DNA of 64,000 bases, taken from NCBI GenBank assembly GCA_002794735.1, contig NBAZ01000005.1:62001-126000 (forward strand), read 5' to 3'. This DNA is from Pyrrhoderma lamaoense (Eukaryota > Basidiomycota > Agaricomycetes > Hymenochaetales > Hymenochaetaceae). The translations under genes were made by a program, and so were the position numbers. Below are positions 33,156-43,756 of this stretch, one piece after another. The notes under the pieces were generated by a model. It saw only the letters and a program-made list of their open reading frames with translations. It made no database searches and was not told where the DNA came from. Each line of letters begins with the position of its first letter. The stretch's first letter is position 1.

Positions 33156-36100
33156 ATGGATAAAGACAGCCCGGACTTTACTTTTGCAAAGTCTAGTTCT
33201 CTGGGATTTCCTGTAACTTTTCGCATGTATGGTTTCAATATGAATTATGATATGAACTTTTGACTTATAACTTGAAGAACTCAATTCGTAGGAAACAGAA
33301 AGCCTCGCCCACTCACAGAAATCATAGCCAATCCAGATCTCCAATTCTCTGGAGTACAAAACCCGTAAGTATAAGGTCTCACTTACATGACAAGAAATAT
33401 CATGATAATTGGCTGCCACTTCCTATAAGCACGTTATCCGATCTCTATGTTACATGTCAACTTATAGCAGATAATAAACCCCTGACAATCGCGTTCCGTA
33501 CCGCATTCAAGTCCTTCAAGAATAATTACATGTATCTACTTGTTTTTACCCACCTTTTTCTGTGCTTTCCACTAAGGATCGGATAATATCATAGATGGAA
33601 TGAATGGATAACTCTTCCGATTCGCTATAGCGAATTACCACTCAGTTCGCAGATAACTTTCACTGTATGGGACATAGAAGGCCCTCGTTCTGCCTCTCCT
33701 GTTGGTGGATCCACATTTCGACTTTTCGGTAAAAAAGGGTATATCTGCGTTTCGTAAACTATCTCAATAAGATGTCTAATGCTAGTGATGAAGGACTTTG
33801 AAACGTGGAAAGCACAGGCTTTTCTTATGGCCGGATGTGGAAGCTGACGGATCTGTGGACACAACTACTCCAAGTAAAACAGAGGTGAAGGATGAGATGG
33901 GAAGATTAGAGAAGGTAACATAGCTAGAAAGATGATATTTTGATGTGTTAATACTGATTACATGCTTCCCAGCTTGTTAAAAAGTATGAAAGAGGTGATC
34001 TACAAAAATGTGATTGGCTTGATAAACTAGCATTTCGTCGTATGGAAGAAATCCACGCGGTAAGTGCCGTCACGGATGGATGTCACTATAGAGAACTCAT
34101 TCAACGTAAGGCTGAGGCGAAGAAATCGGATAATTTCTTCTTGTATATTGACCTACCACGATTCGATTTCCCGATCGTATTCAGCGAACCCGTTTGTACT
34201 TTTCCCATTTGACCGTAGTCGGTCTGATTAAACAGCCTTTGAATCTCTAGGAGGCCACTAATCTTCCGGCAATCTTGTCTCCATCACAAACACCTGTAGT
34301 ACCTCTTCAAGGATCTTTTTTGTCAGATGCTACATTATGGCAGATTGTGGATCCAGAGATCGCCCGAGAAAATCCTGTTGAAGATAAACACCGTAGACTC
34401 ATTCGAAGTCATCGTAGTGGTGCTTTAGATAGAGAACTTAAGCCGAATGCCAAAGACAGGGATGAGCTAGCGGTATGGTATCATTCGCAGAAGATTTATG
34501 CACGTCTCTGAACTGAAGTGTGGTTAGGTTATCTTGAGTTATGCTCCTACTCAGCCTCTTTCTTCCGAGGAAAAGGATCTCGTTTGGAAGTTTCGCTTCT
34601 ATCTCACCCGGGATAAGCGTGGCTTGACCAAATTCTTGAAATCAGTCACCTGGCGCGATCCCAGTGAAGTCAAGCAGGCTGTTGAAGTACTTTTACCTCA
34701 ATGGACAGATATCGAGGTCGATGACGCGTTGGAACTCTTGGGCCCTGGAACAGTTGATAGCCGTGTTCGGAATTTTGCTGTGAAGCAGCTTTCAAAAGCT
34801 GATGACGATGTCAGCAATTATGATTATTCACATTAACTCATTTTCAGTATTCTGACGTGCTATACCTAGGAACTTCTTCTGTATCTTGTTCAACTGCTTC
34901 AAGCTCTTAAGTTCGAAAACTCAGCGAACGACCAACGATCAATGCGTTTAAGTACTGCTGCTATTTCACATGACGACAGCTGCCTAGCAGACTTCCTCAT
35001 TGAGCGTTCTGTACAAAATCCTATATTGGGAAATAGATTCCATTGGTATCTCATGGTCGAAGTAGCATTGGAAGACAAAATGGTCGCAAAGGTCTATGGT
35101 AAAGTCTGGTATAAGTATATGGAGCGGATAAAAAAGGCAAGCTTTTTCTTTTTTTGGTGCCTTAAATGTTTCACTGATTACTTACGTTCAGGCGGATGGT
35201 GGTTCTGAACGTATGGACGTTATAAGGCGACAGGGAGAGCTAATTTCTACCCTTTCCAAACGTGTCCAAGAAAGCAAGACCATCAAGGATCGTGCAAAGA
35301 AGATCGAAAGACTTAGAACGTTCATCGCAGACTCAAAGAACGGTTTGCTGAATATGGCACCTTTACCGTTGCCTTTGAATGCTGCCATTGAAGTCACGGG
35401 TATTGTCCCAGAGAAAGCATCAGTTTTTAAGTCAAGCCTTTCGCCAATGTTACTCTACTTCACATGTTCTGATGGAAGTGAATATCCTCTAATCTTTAAA
35501 GAGGGTGACGACATGCGCCAGGACCAATTAGTTATTCAGCTGTTTACGCTAATGGATCGTCTTCTTCGCAAGGAAAATTTAGATCTCAAACTTAGTCCAT
35601 ATGCTGTTCTTGCGACTGGTCCATCACAGGGTATGGCTCAGTACATCCCTAGCATGACGATTGCTGCTATTGTTAATGAATACAACGGGTCTTTATTGAA
35701 CTATCTGAGGGCACACAACCCAGACGAAGGAAGTGTTGGTACTTTTGGAGTGAAAAAATCTGTTTTGGATACTTTTGTAAGAAGCTGTGGTGTGTACGAT
35801 TACATTATTGTGTCCACCTGCGGGGGTGCTTACCCGTTCATAGCTGGTTACTCTGTTATGACATACATTCTGGGTGTGGGAGATAGACATCTGGAAAATC
35901 TGCTTTTAGCTCCTGATGGTGTGTAGCCCGAGCTAACCACTCTCACTTAAAATAATAATATTAACACTTGAAATTAGGTCACTTTTTCCATGGTTTGTAC
36001 TACATTTAACCCTTTTTTGTAACAGAACTTGATGATTGATTTTTTGGCTATTATAGTGGACTTCGGATATATACTTGGTCGTGATCCGAAGCCATTTCCT

Positions 36101-36430
36101 CCGCCAGTCAAAGTAGCACCACAAATGATTGATGCTATGGGCGGAGCTCGCTCTAAGGAGTTTACACGGTTCCAAAGCTTATGCTTCGTGGCATACACGA
36201 TTCTTAGAAAGAGCGCGAACCTTATACTGAATCTTGTCTCACTGATGGGAGAAGCAAATATTCCTCACGTTAGTTACCGTGATGTACAGGAGCAACTGCA
36301 GGAGAAATTCATGCTGCATCTGTCGGAGGAAGAAGCTATCAAAGAGCTTGAGAAGCAACTGGGCGGTAGTTCTGTTTATCACAACTTCCTCGATTGGGCG
36401 CATGACGCTAGACAGAAATATTGGCTTTGA
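33156..36430 (+). CDS. VPS34: Class III phosphatidylinositol 3-kinase Vps34
   Basis: The ATG at 33156 begins MDKDSPDFTFAKSSSLGFPV. Spliced exons give the C2 domain (RKPRPLTEIIANPDLQFSGV, LSDLYVTCQLIADNKPL, WNEWITLPIRY, VWDIEGPRSASPVGG), the helical PIK domain (LSSEEKDLVWKFRFYLTRDK, ALELLGPGTVDSRVRNFAVK, HWYLMVEVALED) and the kinase. Catalytic signatures are intact: IFKEGDDMRQDQLVIQLF, the loop GVGDRHLENLLL, then HVDFGYILGRDPKPFPPP with the DFG. The C-terminus HNFLDWAHDARQKYWL is the conserved regulatory helix. The enzyme makes PI3P with Vps15 and Atg6 for autophagy and endosome sorting. The residues GHFFH just before VDFG are encoded by a 15-nt microexon at 35978-35992. The gene converges with the biotin gene, 53 bp apart. 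Confidence 0.95.
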
Positions 36431-36483
36431 GTAAATTCAGCTATTTAGGTGTTACATGTATATTATATATTTTACACGTATTT

Positions 36484-39162
36484 TTATTTTTTTAGACAGA
36501 TCAATATCTTTCTCTCTATTTCTTGAACGATATTTTCTGGGGTATTCAAGCTTGTCATGATATATGCGACATCGCCTAATGCCCTGTAGTGGACCCGGAA
36601 GCTGTCTCCTTCAGACTCCTTTATCGATTGAAGCCGCTGTTGCGCAATATGGGAGGTATAACCTAGATAATTTTTCAGTAATGACATTTTTAACATAGAT
36701 GTGAGATTTAACTATACCATCTGAAGATCCTTTCAATTTGAAAGCGAGGACAGTGCCTAATGTCATTACAGAATCAATGTCCGGTAGTTTTGATAATTCG
36801 GTAATGAAGGAAGGGCTCCAAAAACTCCAGATACTATTATTAATATCTTTATTTCCTTTGGTAGTAGGCTTCCAATGACTTTTCATCCTTTCCCATTCTT
36901 CGGAGAACACTAACTTATCCAGAGATTTCAGAGTTTCATTGGCAATTTCGCATCCAATAGCATGTGCAGTGTAACTATGCCCATGAAGGAGTGCATCAGC
37001 CTTTTTATCGCTTAAGAATACTTCAAAGATGGACCGAGAGGTGAGGGTCACTGATAAAGGGACGGTGCCCCCAGTGAGAACTTTAGCATATACAGCGATG
37101 TCGGGGTTTATACCAAGTATTGAATTGCAGCTTAACATCCCTAGTCGGTATAACCCAACGAAAACTTCATCGAAGATGACAGGCATCCCGGACCAAGTAC
37201 CTTGATCTGTCAAAGTTTCGTCCATAGATCTCACTACATCCACTAAAACACGTTGGAATAGCGGGTCGACAAAAAGCATTCCTCCGGCTCCCATTACAAG
37301 TGGTTCAAGAACGAGAGCTGCAAGCCGGGACTTTCCTGGGAGGTCTTCATGTTATGTAGAGATGCGGTTATAAAGTGGCGATAGATATTTGCGAGCTCAG
37401 TTTTAAGGCGATTGTCCATGTCATATAAGCAAGATAGTGAATCCATTTCAAGAATAGCATTTTTGTATTCCCCAAATTTTACAATTGAGGGAGGAAGTGA
37501 TACGCATGCTTTTCCTTCCTTCAGGGCGATAACAGGAGGATCAAACCAGTATCCTTTAGCTGAATGCCATTCACAAGTATAGACACCGTCTGCAGAGTAA
37601 CAAGCATCCATTGCCCCCATTGTGTCGCCGTGATAGCTTCCCTTAAGACCCAGGATACCAAGCTTTTGTTTTTCTTGTTTTCCTAGATTCTTTCCATGTC
37701 TTTTTGTATAAGCGCGAATTGCCATTTTGAGTGCTACTTCCATTGCGGTGGATCCATCATCAGAATAAAACACACGAGAAGCCCAGCCGGATCCAGGACC
37801 TTTGGATGATAACAAGCGCTCTGCAAGTCTTAGGGCTGGAAGATGTGTAGCTTGTGGGAACATAACATGTCCGTATCTTCCAGCAGCTCGAGCTGCAGCA
37901 AGGGCCAATGAGATATTCCCATGGCCGAGTGTTTGTGTCCACCAAGAAGCTGAGCCGTCAAAAAGGGGATACATTAGATTTTGTGTAGTTGTGGGTTTCT
38001 CTTCGTGCATATGTCCACTATATGTGTCAAAGAAGTCACCGTGAGCACTATCAATAACTGTAACATCCTTTGGACCCTCTATGAGACCATGCTGGGAGAA
38101 GGGCCACCATATGGATTCAAGCGTGCGCGAAGGCATAGTCTGCAATTCTTCTAACCGCATAGCATGTTTCAGATCGAGATGCTGGTCCGCACTATCAAGG
38201 ATCCCGTTCGAAATCAAGTTGGTATAATATTTATTGGTCGCCTCAAGGTTGGAGTCATAGTCATCTAATTTGGAAGGTGGAGTCGGGAAAGAAAAGACAC
38301 GAATATCTCGTTCTTTGAAATATTCTGTGAGGTACTCCCAATTACGATAATAGTCCTCCCGAAATACTAGAACAGAATCAATGTCGTAACCTCTGATTGC
38401 TAATGACTCGTAAGCTGATACGGTAGATGATATACCGCCTAATTTTGAGTCGCCAACTAAGATGACTGGTAGACGCAATGGACGATATCCATCTATTTGA
38501 CTGGTGCCGCTGAGTGTTGGACTATGCACGCCTATGGGATCGGGTTTATAGTTTTAGTCATGGATTTATGCAGTATTTGAACTAACCTCCAGCAGTTTCT
38601 ACGAATATGTCTGTTCGCGAAGAAGAAGCATCTCCAGATTTATGAATATAGTCTGAAACTGCTTTATTAACCTTGTCATCAGATAGTTGTGTTTCCTATG
38701 ACCATTGAATAAATTTCATGTAACTCGAAACTTGGAAGTTCTTCAAAAAAGGACCTTTATTGATGCAGCTCCGTTTTCCAGTCGGAATGCAAGATGAGGG
38801 CTAACGGGCTCTTTAAATCGGAAAAGACAGTCTGCACTGATACGATCTTGGAATGGCTTGGTATAGCGCTTTATAAATCTGGTGCAAGAGTTTTTTAGTT
38901 GTCAAAAAAAATGAAATATATTCTATTCTTACTCGTCATCTGCGTCTTGAATAGGGCCGGTACTAACTGGCTTGAGATATCGAACAGATTTTCCTTGCTT
39001 TGCTGATCCTAGGACCAGTGCAGTGCTTAGTATTGACTTCCCAACATCTGTATTTGCTCCGAAGATTTGATGTATTCGAGTACGTTTATACAAGTGCATA
39101 TATGATTTTATGCGGTCGAAGGCAAATTCGGAGTCATTACGTGAATCCCCAAATAATTTCAA
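36484..39162 (-). CDS. Bifunctional dethiobiotin synthetase / DAPA aminotransferase (fused BIO3-BIO1 type; apparent frame break)
   Basis: The N-terminal half has the dethiobiotin synthetase P-loop FGANTDVGKS and RYLKPVSTGPIQD, then the second BioD part: DIFVETAGGVHSPTLSG and ILVGDSKLGGISST. The C-terminal half is the PLP aminotransferase BioA: SIWWPFSQHG, VIDSAHGDFFDTY, WTQTLGHGN, LKGSYHGDTMGAMDACY, then LVLEPLVMGAGGM, FDEVFVGLYRLG and AKVLTGGTVPLSVTL with the PLP lysine. It carries two of the last steps of biotin synthesis, probably in mitochondria. Near 37345 the frame shifts between ITASLHNMK and DLPGKSRLAALVLEPL; no GT-AG intron fits, so one base appears missing. The last exon (GYTSHIAQQRL to LICLKK) joins by a normal intron near 36660-36718. 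The start may be MHLYKRTRIHQIF near 39099 instead. Confidence 0.87.
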
Positions 39163-39246
39163 ATCTGGATTTTTAATCTTTTTGCATATGTAAGCAAGTC
39201 CTACGCGCGACTTGTAAACTTGGCTTGTTTGTTAACGAAAACTCAC

Positions 39247-39605
39247 ATGGATTCAGACGTCGTTGCTCAGTTGCAAGGCAAGTTCATTATATATTGTCTT
39301 CTTAGTACCATCTCACAAGGTTTCAACCCCTACTGATTATATACTACAGCCAGAGTTACTGCTCGTGAGGAACACATCCGTGAATCATGGGTTCGTGCAA
39401 TGGAGGCTAAACTCGTCCGCGACGAGTTAAACAAATGTCAACGTACGGAAGGTGTCAACCACTACGAAACGTGCAAATACTTAGCGGACAGATACATAGA
39501 GATGTTACGCGAGAATAGAGTATGTTAACAACCTTTTTATAGAGTGACCTTGTCTTGTAACTGACATCATTATAGGTGAAGGGGTATAAACACATTGACA
39601 CATGA
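39247..39605 (+). CDS. NDUFB10: Complex I accessory subunit NDUFB10 (PDSW, fungal 12-kDa subunit)
   Basis: Three short exons encode a protein of about 80 residues: MDSDVVAQLQ, then RVTAREEHIRESWVRAMEAK and LVRDELNKCQRTEGVNHYET through RYIEMLRENR, ending VKGYKHIDT. The ESWVRAMEA, CxxTEGVNxYExC and YxxMLxxxxVKGY pattern is the NDUFB10/PDSW signature of respiratory complex I, with the two conserved Cys of the membrane-arm subunit. Intron 1 appears to use a GC donor (G|GCAAGT at 39278), although a GTTCAT donor with another acceptor is also in frame. It is divergent from the biotin gene, with starts 84 bp apart, so they share a promoter region. Confidence 0.85.
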
Positions 39606-39784
39606 TAACAAACCCTCTTTAATACATATCCGTCATTTACTCTCCATGATCTAATCATCCTACTCTTTGGCAAATTGTTGTGAGATGTACATCCATATCC
39701 CAGGCTGGTTAAACAACAAGCGTGAATAAACAAAACTAAGGTATACACAACACAGTATCGACATTTTCAGGGCTAGTGATGCAA

Positions 39785-40882
39785 CTATTTACGGCTTTTG
39801 CGCCTTTTCCCTTCAGTACCGCTTACTTCACCTCCACTCAGTTCATCTCCACTACTTACTGCACCGGACTTCTTCTTACCACTGCGCAACTTCAGGTGGT
39901 GCTCTGGAATCCATTCCTCTTCGTAAACACCAGTTCCAGCAATTGATTCACCAGTAGCAGAGCCGGTGGTCTTTGTCGGTGCTGCTTTACGGATTTTCTT
40001 ACCCTTGGGAACAAATGTGTTATAAGCAAGATACCCCAAGCCTCCAATGAAACCAAATGTGATCAGATACGTGGTGATTCTACAATGCCGTCAGTAATTT
40101 GACTTTAAATGTTGTCGGAAACATACACTTGATAGTCAAAAATTGACACTTCTGGTTCGACGACATTGACAACAGAGTCATAAGCAGTTACGTGGTATAC
40201 ATTATCCTGGAGCACAACAAAGATTCATTTGAGCTTCTTATACTGAAGGAGTATAACAGTCACCCTTACCTCGACTGAATGGGTCAACCAGAGATTAAGT
40301 CGAACTTCACCCGGCTAGAATATACAATAATCAGGAAGCTGGTCCAACAAATAAGCCATAATGCTGATTAACCTTGAATCTTAAAAAAACCCGTCTTATA
40401 AGCAAACTTGAAACAAAAACATTGTAATACAACATACTCGCTATGAAATTGATATGGTAATTGTACCTTGGTACCGGAGATAAGACGTAGCCCATATGGA
40501 AGGGTTGTAACCTACAAGAGATAAAGTTGCTCAGAGATGACCTATGTGATGACCCTTTGGACTAACATTTTTTATGACAGCATCTGTCTTTGCATCGTGA
40601 ATTGACCCCGCAACAGAGAGGAGGGTAACATTCAAATCAGAAAGGTTTTCAATCAATAGATTGATACGGTTTCGTTCGCCATTCACAATTTCTAAATTTG
40701 AGGAGTCAAAATTGTAGTCTGTAAACATAAGTAAGAAGTCACTGACGACCGAAGGGGTTGTTTTCAGGGAAAGAAGCTGTGACAGCGATCTCAGGCTCTG
40801 AGATGATAGTGTCACTCTCTGCTCTAGCCAGTAATGCACTGGTAAAGAAGGCGAAGAAGGGCAAGAAAGAGAGTGTACGCAT
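39785..40882 (-). CDS. TRAP-alpha / signal sequence receptor alpha subunit
   Basis: The ATG at 40880-40882 gives MRTLSFLPFFAFFTSALLAR, a clear signal peptide. The mature protein has AVTASFPENNPFGQ, then VNGERNRINLLIENLSDLNV, TLLSVAGSIHDAKTDAVIKN and VTTLPYGLRLISGTKVQLPY, the lumenal beta-sandwich of the TRAP alpha (SSR1/Irc22) family. A hydrophobic segment LITFGFIGGLGYLAYNTF spans the ER membrane and a basic, Ser-rich cytosolic tail ends KRRKSRK. TRAP sits beside the Sec61 channel and helps insert some signal sequences. Intron 1 starts with the donor GTCAGT, as in the NLR gene. Introns in 40100-40520 are short and their borders approximate. Confidence 0.83.
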
Positions 40883-41217
40883 GAGTGAGTGCTGAAGAGA
40901 GGTTTAACGTTAACACTTGCCACGTCTTCTCAATAATTCTAACTGAACGTCGATCTTGGCTCAGCGGAAAGTGCCGAAGTTCTTATACGAATTTTTGGGA
41001 AATAATGCTAAAACCCGTACCTGTATCTTATCATGCATGTCACTATGTTACTACATGTAGTACCTTTCTGTCACACTCAGTAGTGCCCAAACGAGCTCGT
41101 GTTTTCAAATATTTGAGCTTAAATTAGTAATAAACTCGATAAAATTATCCAGGTCCATAACAATGCTCAATACTATTTATGACTCGAATCACACCTTAAC
41201 TTTAAACCACTACTAGG

Positions 41218-42968
41218 ATGGATTCACAGACTGTCGATACTTCAGGCTCTCCTCCGGAGTTTGGGCACCCTATGCTCAAGTATTTTGCCCTCGATCCTTC
41301 ATATATAAATCTCAATAATGGCATGTCTTTTCAAACTAACAATACCAAGTTCAAAACTTATAAATGATACCAGGGTCTTACGGCACACCTCCTTTGACAG
41401 TTCTCCAAGATTCTGAGAAGAGAGCTCGGGAAGTAGAGAGAAATCCGGACAGATTCATGAGAATCACATATTCCCCATTGCTTGTAGAGTCTCGGAGTAA
41501 GGTTGCTCAGCTCCTTGGAGTCGATGTTGATGAATGTGTATTGGTACCAAATGCTACTCACGGAGTTAATACAGTATTGCGCAATCTCAGCTGGAGTAAG
41601 GATGATGTTATCATTTCCAGTAGGTCTGTTATCATGCTTCCTGTTTCCCACTTAGATAACCGGTATATATGCGTAGATGGGATTACATATCCTGCCGTAG
41701 CGCGTACTATCCAGTACATAGCGGATGTGGATCCAAGCCCTCAGCTTATGCCGTATATCTTAGAATTTCCGACGACAACTGATAGGATCCTGGAAAATTT
41801 CCGTGCACATATCAAGAGCATTCCTCACCTCTCTGGACGCAAGATTGTCGCTGTAATTGATGCTATTGTATCAAACCCCGGAGTTCTACTTCCTTGGAGA
41901 GAAATGACACAAATATGCAAGGAAGAAGGCGTCATAAGTGTTATAGATGCCGCACACTCCATCGGACAAGAGTCTGATCTCAACCTCAAGCAAGCTGATC
42001 CTGACTTTTGGATTTCTGTCAGTTATTTCATTCAAAAAACTTATAGTTCCTGCATATATGAACTTCAAATGTGCTTATTGAACCACACAGAATTGTCATA
42101 AATGGCTTTATGCGAAGAGGGGATGTGCTGTACTTTACGTACCCAAAAGGTTTACTTATACTCAGCCGCTTCTAGATTTTAGGCTTAAGCTGATATGTTA
42201 AATAAGAAATCAATATTTAATCAAGACCACGCTACCAACCTCCACATACTACAAGTCACCAAACGATCGTAATAAGAAGCCGTCGAACTTTGTGGATCAG
42301 TTCGCATGTAGGTTTTACAACTAGTATGACTAGTAACGGAGGTAAATAATAATGGTTGCAGGGACAGGAACTCATGATGTAACCACTTACCTTAGTATAC
42401 CCGCCGGTATGACTGCAATTATCGACGATCTATGAGCTAGTAACTGAAACTAGATATTCTTTTAAGCAATCAGTTTCCGAGAGTGGATAGGTGGAGAAAA
42501 GAAGATCAACGAATATTGCCATAATCTAGCTCTTACAGGTGGTAAACGGCTTGCAGAAATTCTGGGAACTAAAGTCATGGATGAAGGCGGCGAGTTTACC
42601 GCCCATATGGTGAGTTTTGGTTTCTGCGTAGATAGTTGACTAGTGTCTTGATATCATTTTAAATCTATATAAGGTTAACGTCGAGCTTCCACTTACCGTT
42701 AAGGAGCCTTCTTCCGAGATCCAAGCGAGGATCCGTGACATCCTTCTGAATGACTGGAATATGTTTGCTCAAACTTTTGTCCATAACGGTAAGTGGTGGT
42801 CCAGATGTAGTGCTCAGATCTTCAACGAGGTGAGATTGGGTTTAAAATATGTTGATGGACTTTATCACATGTTTAGCTGAACCTTCGACTTGACCATAGG
42901 TTTCCGATTTTGAAAGGCTTGGGGAAGCATATAAGCAAATCTGTCGGACATTAGATGGAGAAGTATAA
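41218..42968 (+). CDS. Class V PLP-dependent enzyme (isopenicillin N epimerase / hercynylcysteine lyase-like)
   Basis: The ATG at 41218 gives MDSQTVDTSGSPPEFGHPML. YINLNNGSYGTPPLTVLQDS, VLVPNATHGVNTVLRNLSW, VISVIDAAHSIGQ with the PLP-contact Asp and His, and CHKWLYAKRGCAVLYVPKR with the Schiff-base lysine are all class V aminotransferase landmarks. The closest pattern is the fungal isopenicillin N epimerase-like group, which includes the ergothioneine enzyme Egt2; the substrate is not decided by the sequence. The C-terminal exons (REWIGGEKKINEYCHNLALT, VNVELPLTVKEPSS, RLGEAYKQICRTLDGEV) complete the small domain. Intron 1 has the donor G|GCATGT at 41321 and can only be joined in frame as a GC-AG intron. 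Confidence 0.82.
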
Positions 42969-43756
42969 ACACATGTATAATTGGAACTCTCATACCAAAT
43001 TAAGGATGGAAAGGAACCTTTTTTTAGTTATAAAAGTTTTTTTTATTTAAAAGGTACTATGTAGTTGGAAAAATGCTATAAACGATAGTATGTGACATAA
43101 ATCCTCAGTACTTTGAAGATAGGAAGGATCATTTGAAGTTATAAGTCGTAAGAATACATATTTAACGTTTTATGTTGATATATCTTCATTATAATAGGAG
43201 AGTGAGATAAACTTTGTAAAGTAGAAAAATAGAAGAAGGTAATCAAGGAAGACAATAGAGTCACTCATAGTGTATGGACATCAATACCCTGCTTTTTCAT
43301 TATGCACTATCCTCCCTTTTCTACTGTAGAGGATCGAAAGATCAATTCACTATGGGAGGATTGGGTGTATTGATAGTTCACTTAATTAAGTAAATACGCG
43401 CGTTACGTGCACGTACTTATATAATAGCACCGTGTATTTCCAATTATAGAAATCACGGTCACGAAAGTTTGACGCCGCGAAACACACGTCTTGTTCGTTC
43501 GGTGAGCGAGTGTCTTGTAAGAGCTTTCATCCAACTCGCTCGGATATTTTCCTACCTTGCAATTCTGCCCTTTTCTTCATCTCAATCACTCAAGATCGCT
43601 CGCCAGCATCCTTTGACCATTTGTGCCACTTGTCTCCAATTTCGATTTTTGCACAAGTCTTATAGTCAAACAACTAATACGTACTAGTTGTGTGCTTCCG
43701 GATCTCCGGGTTAACCACGCGTCTGAACGCGCTCGTCTTTATTGGTCTCTCCGACT
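42969..43756. other. Intergenic region, probable promoter of the DDT-PHD gene
   Basis: This AT-rich 790 bp lies between the PLP gene and the DDT-PHD gene. A weak imperfect inverted repeat occurs at about 43280-43395 (catcaataccct ... gggtgtattgatag). A frame at 43469-43687 has no domain. Nothing else is seen. Confidence 0.45.

Noticed and set aside
43280..43395. Imperfect inverted repeat in the promoter region of the DDT-PHD gene
   Set aside because: Pairing is interrupted and short; no transposon-like termini or target-site duplication seen.
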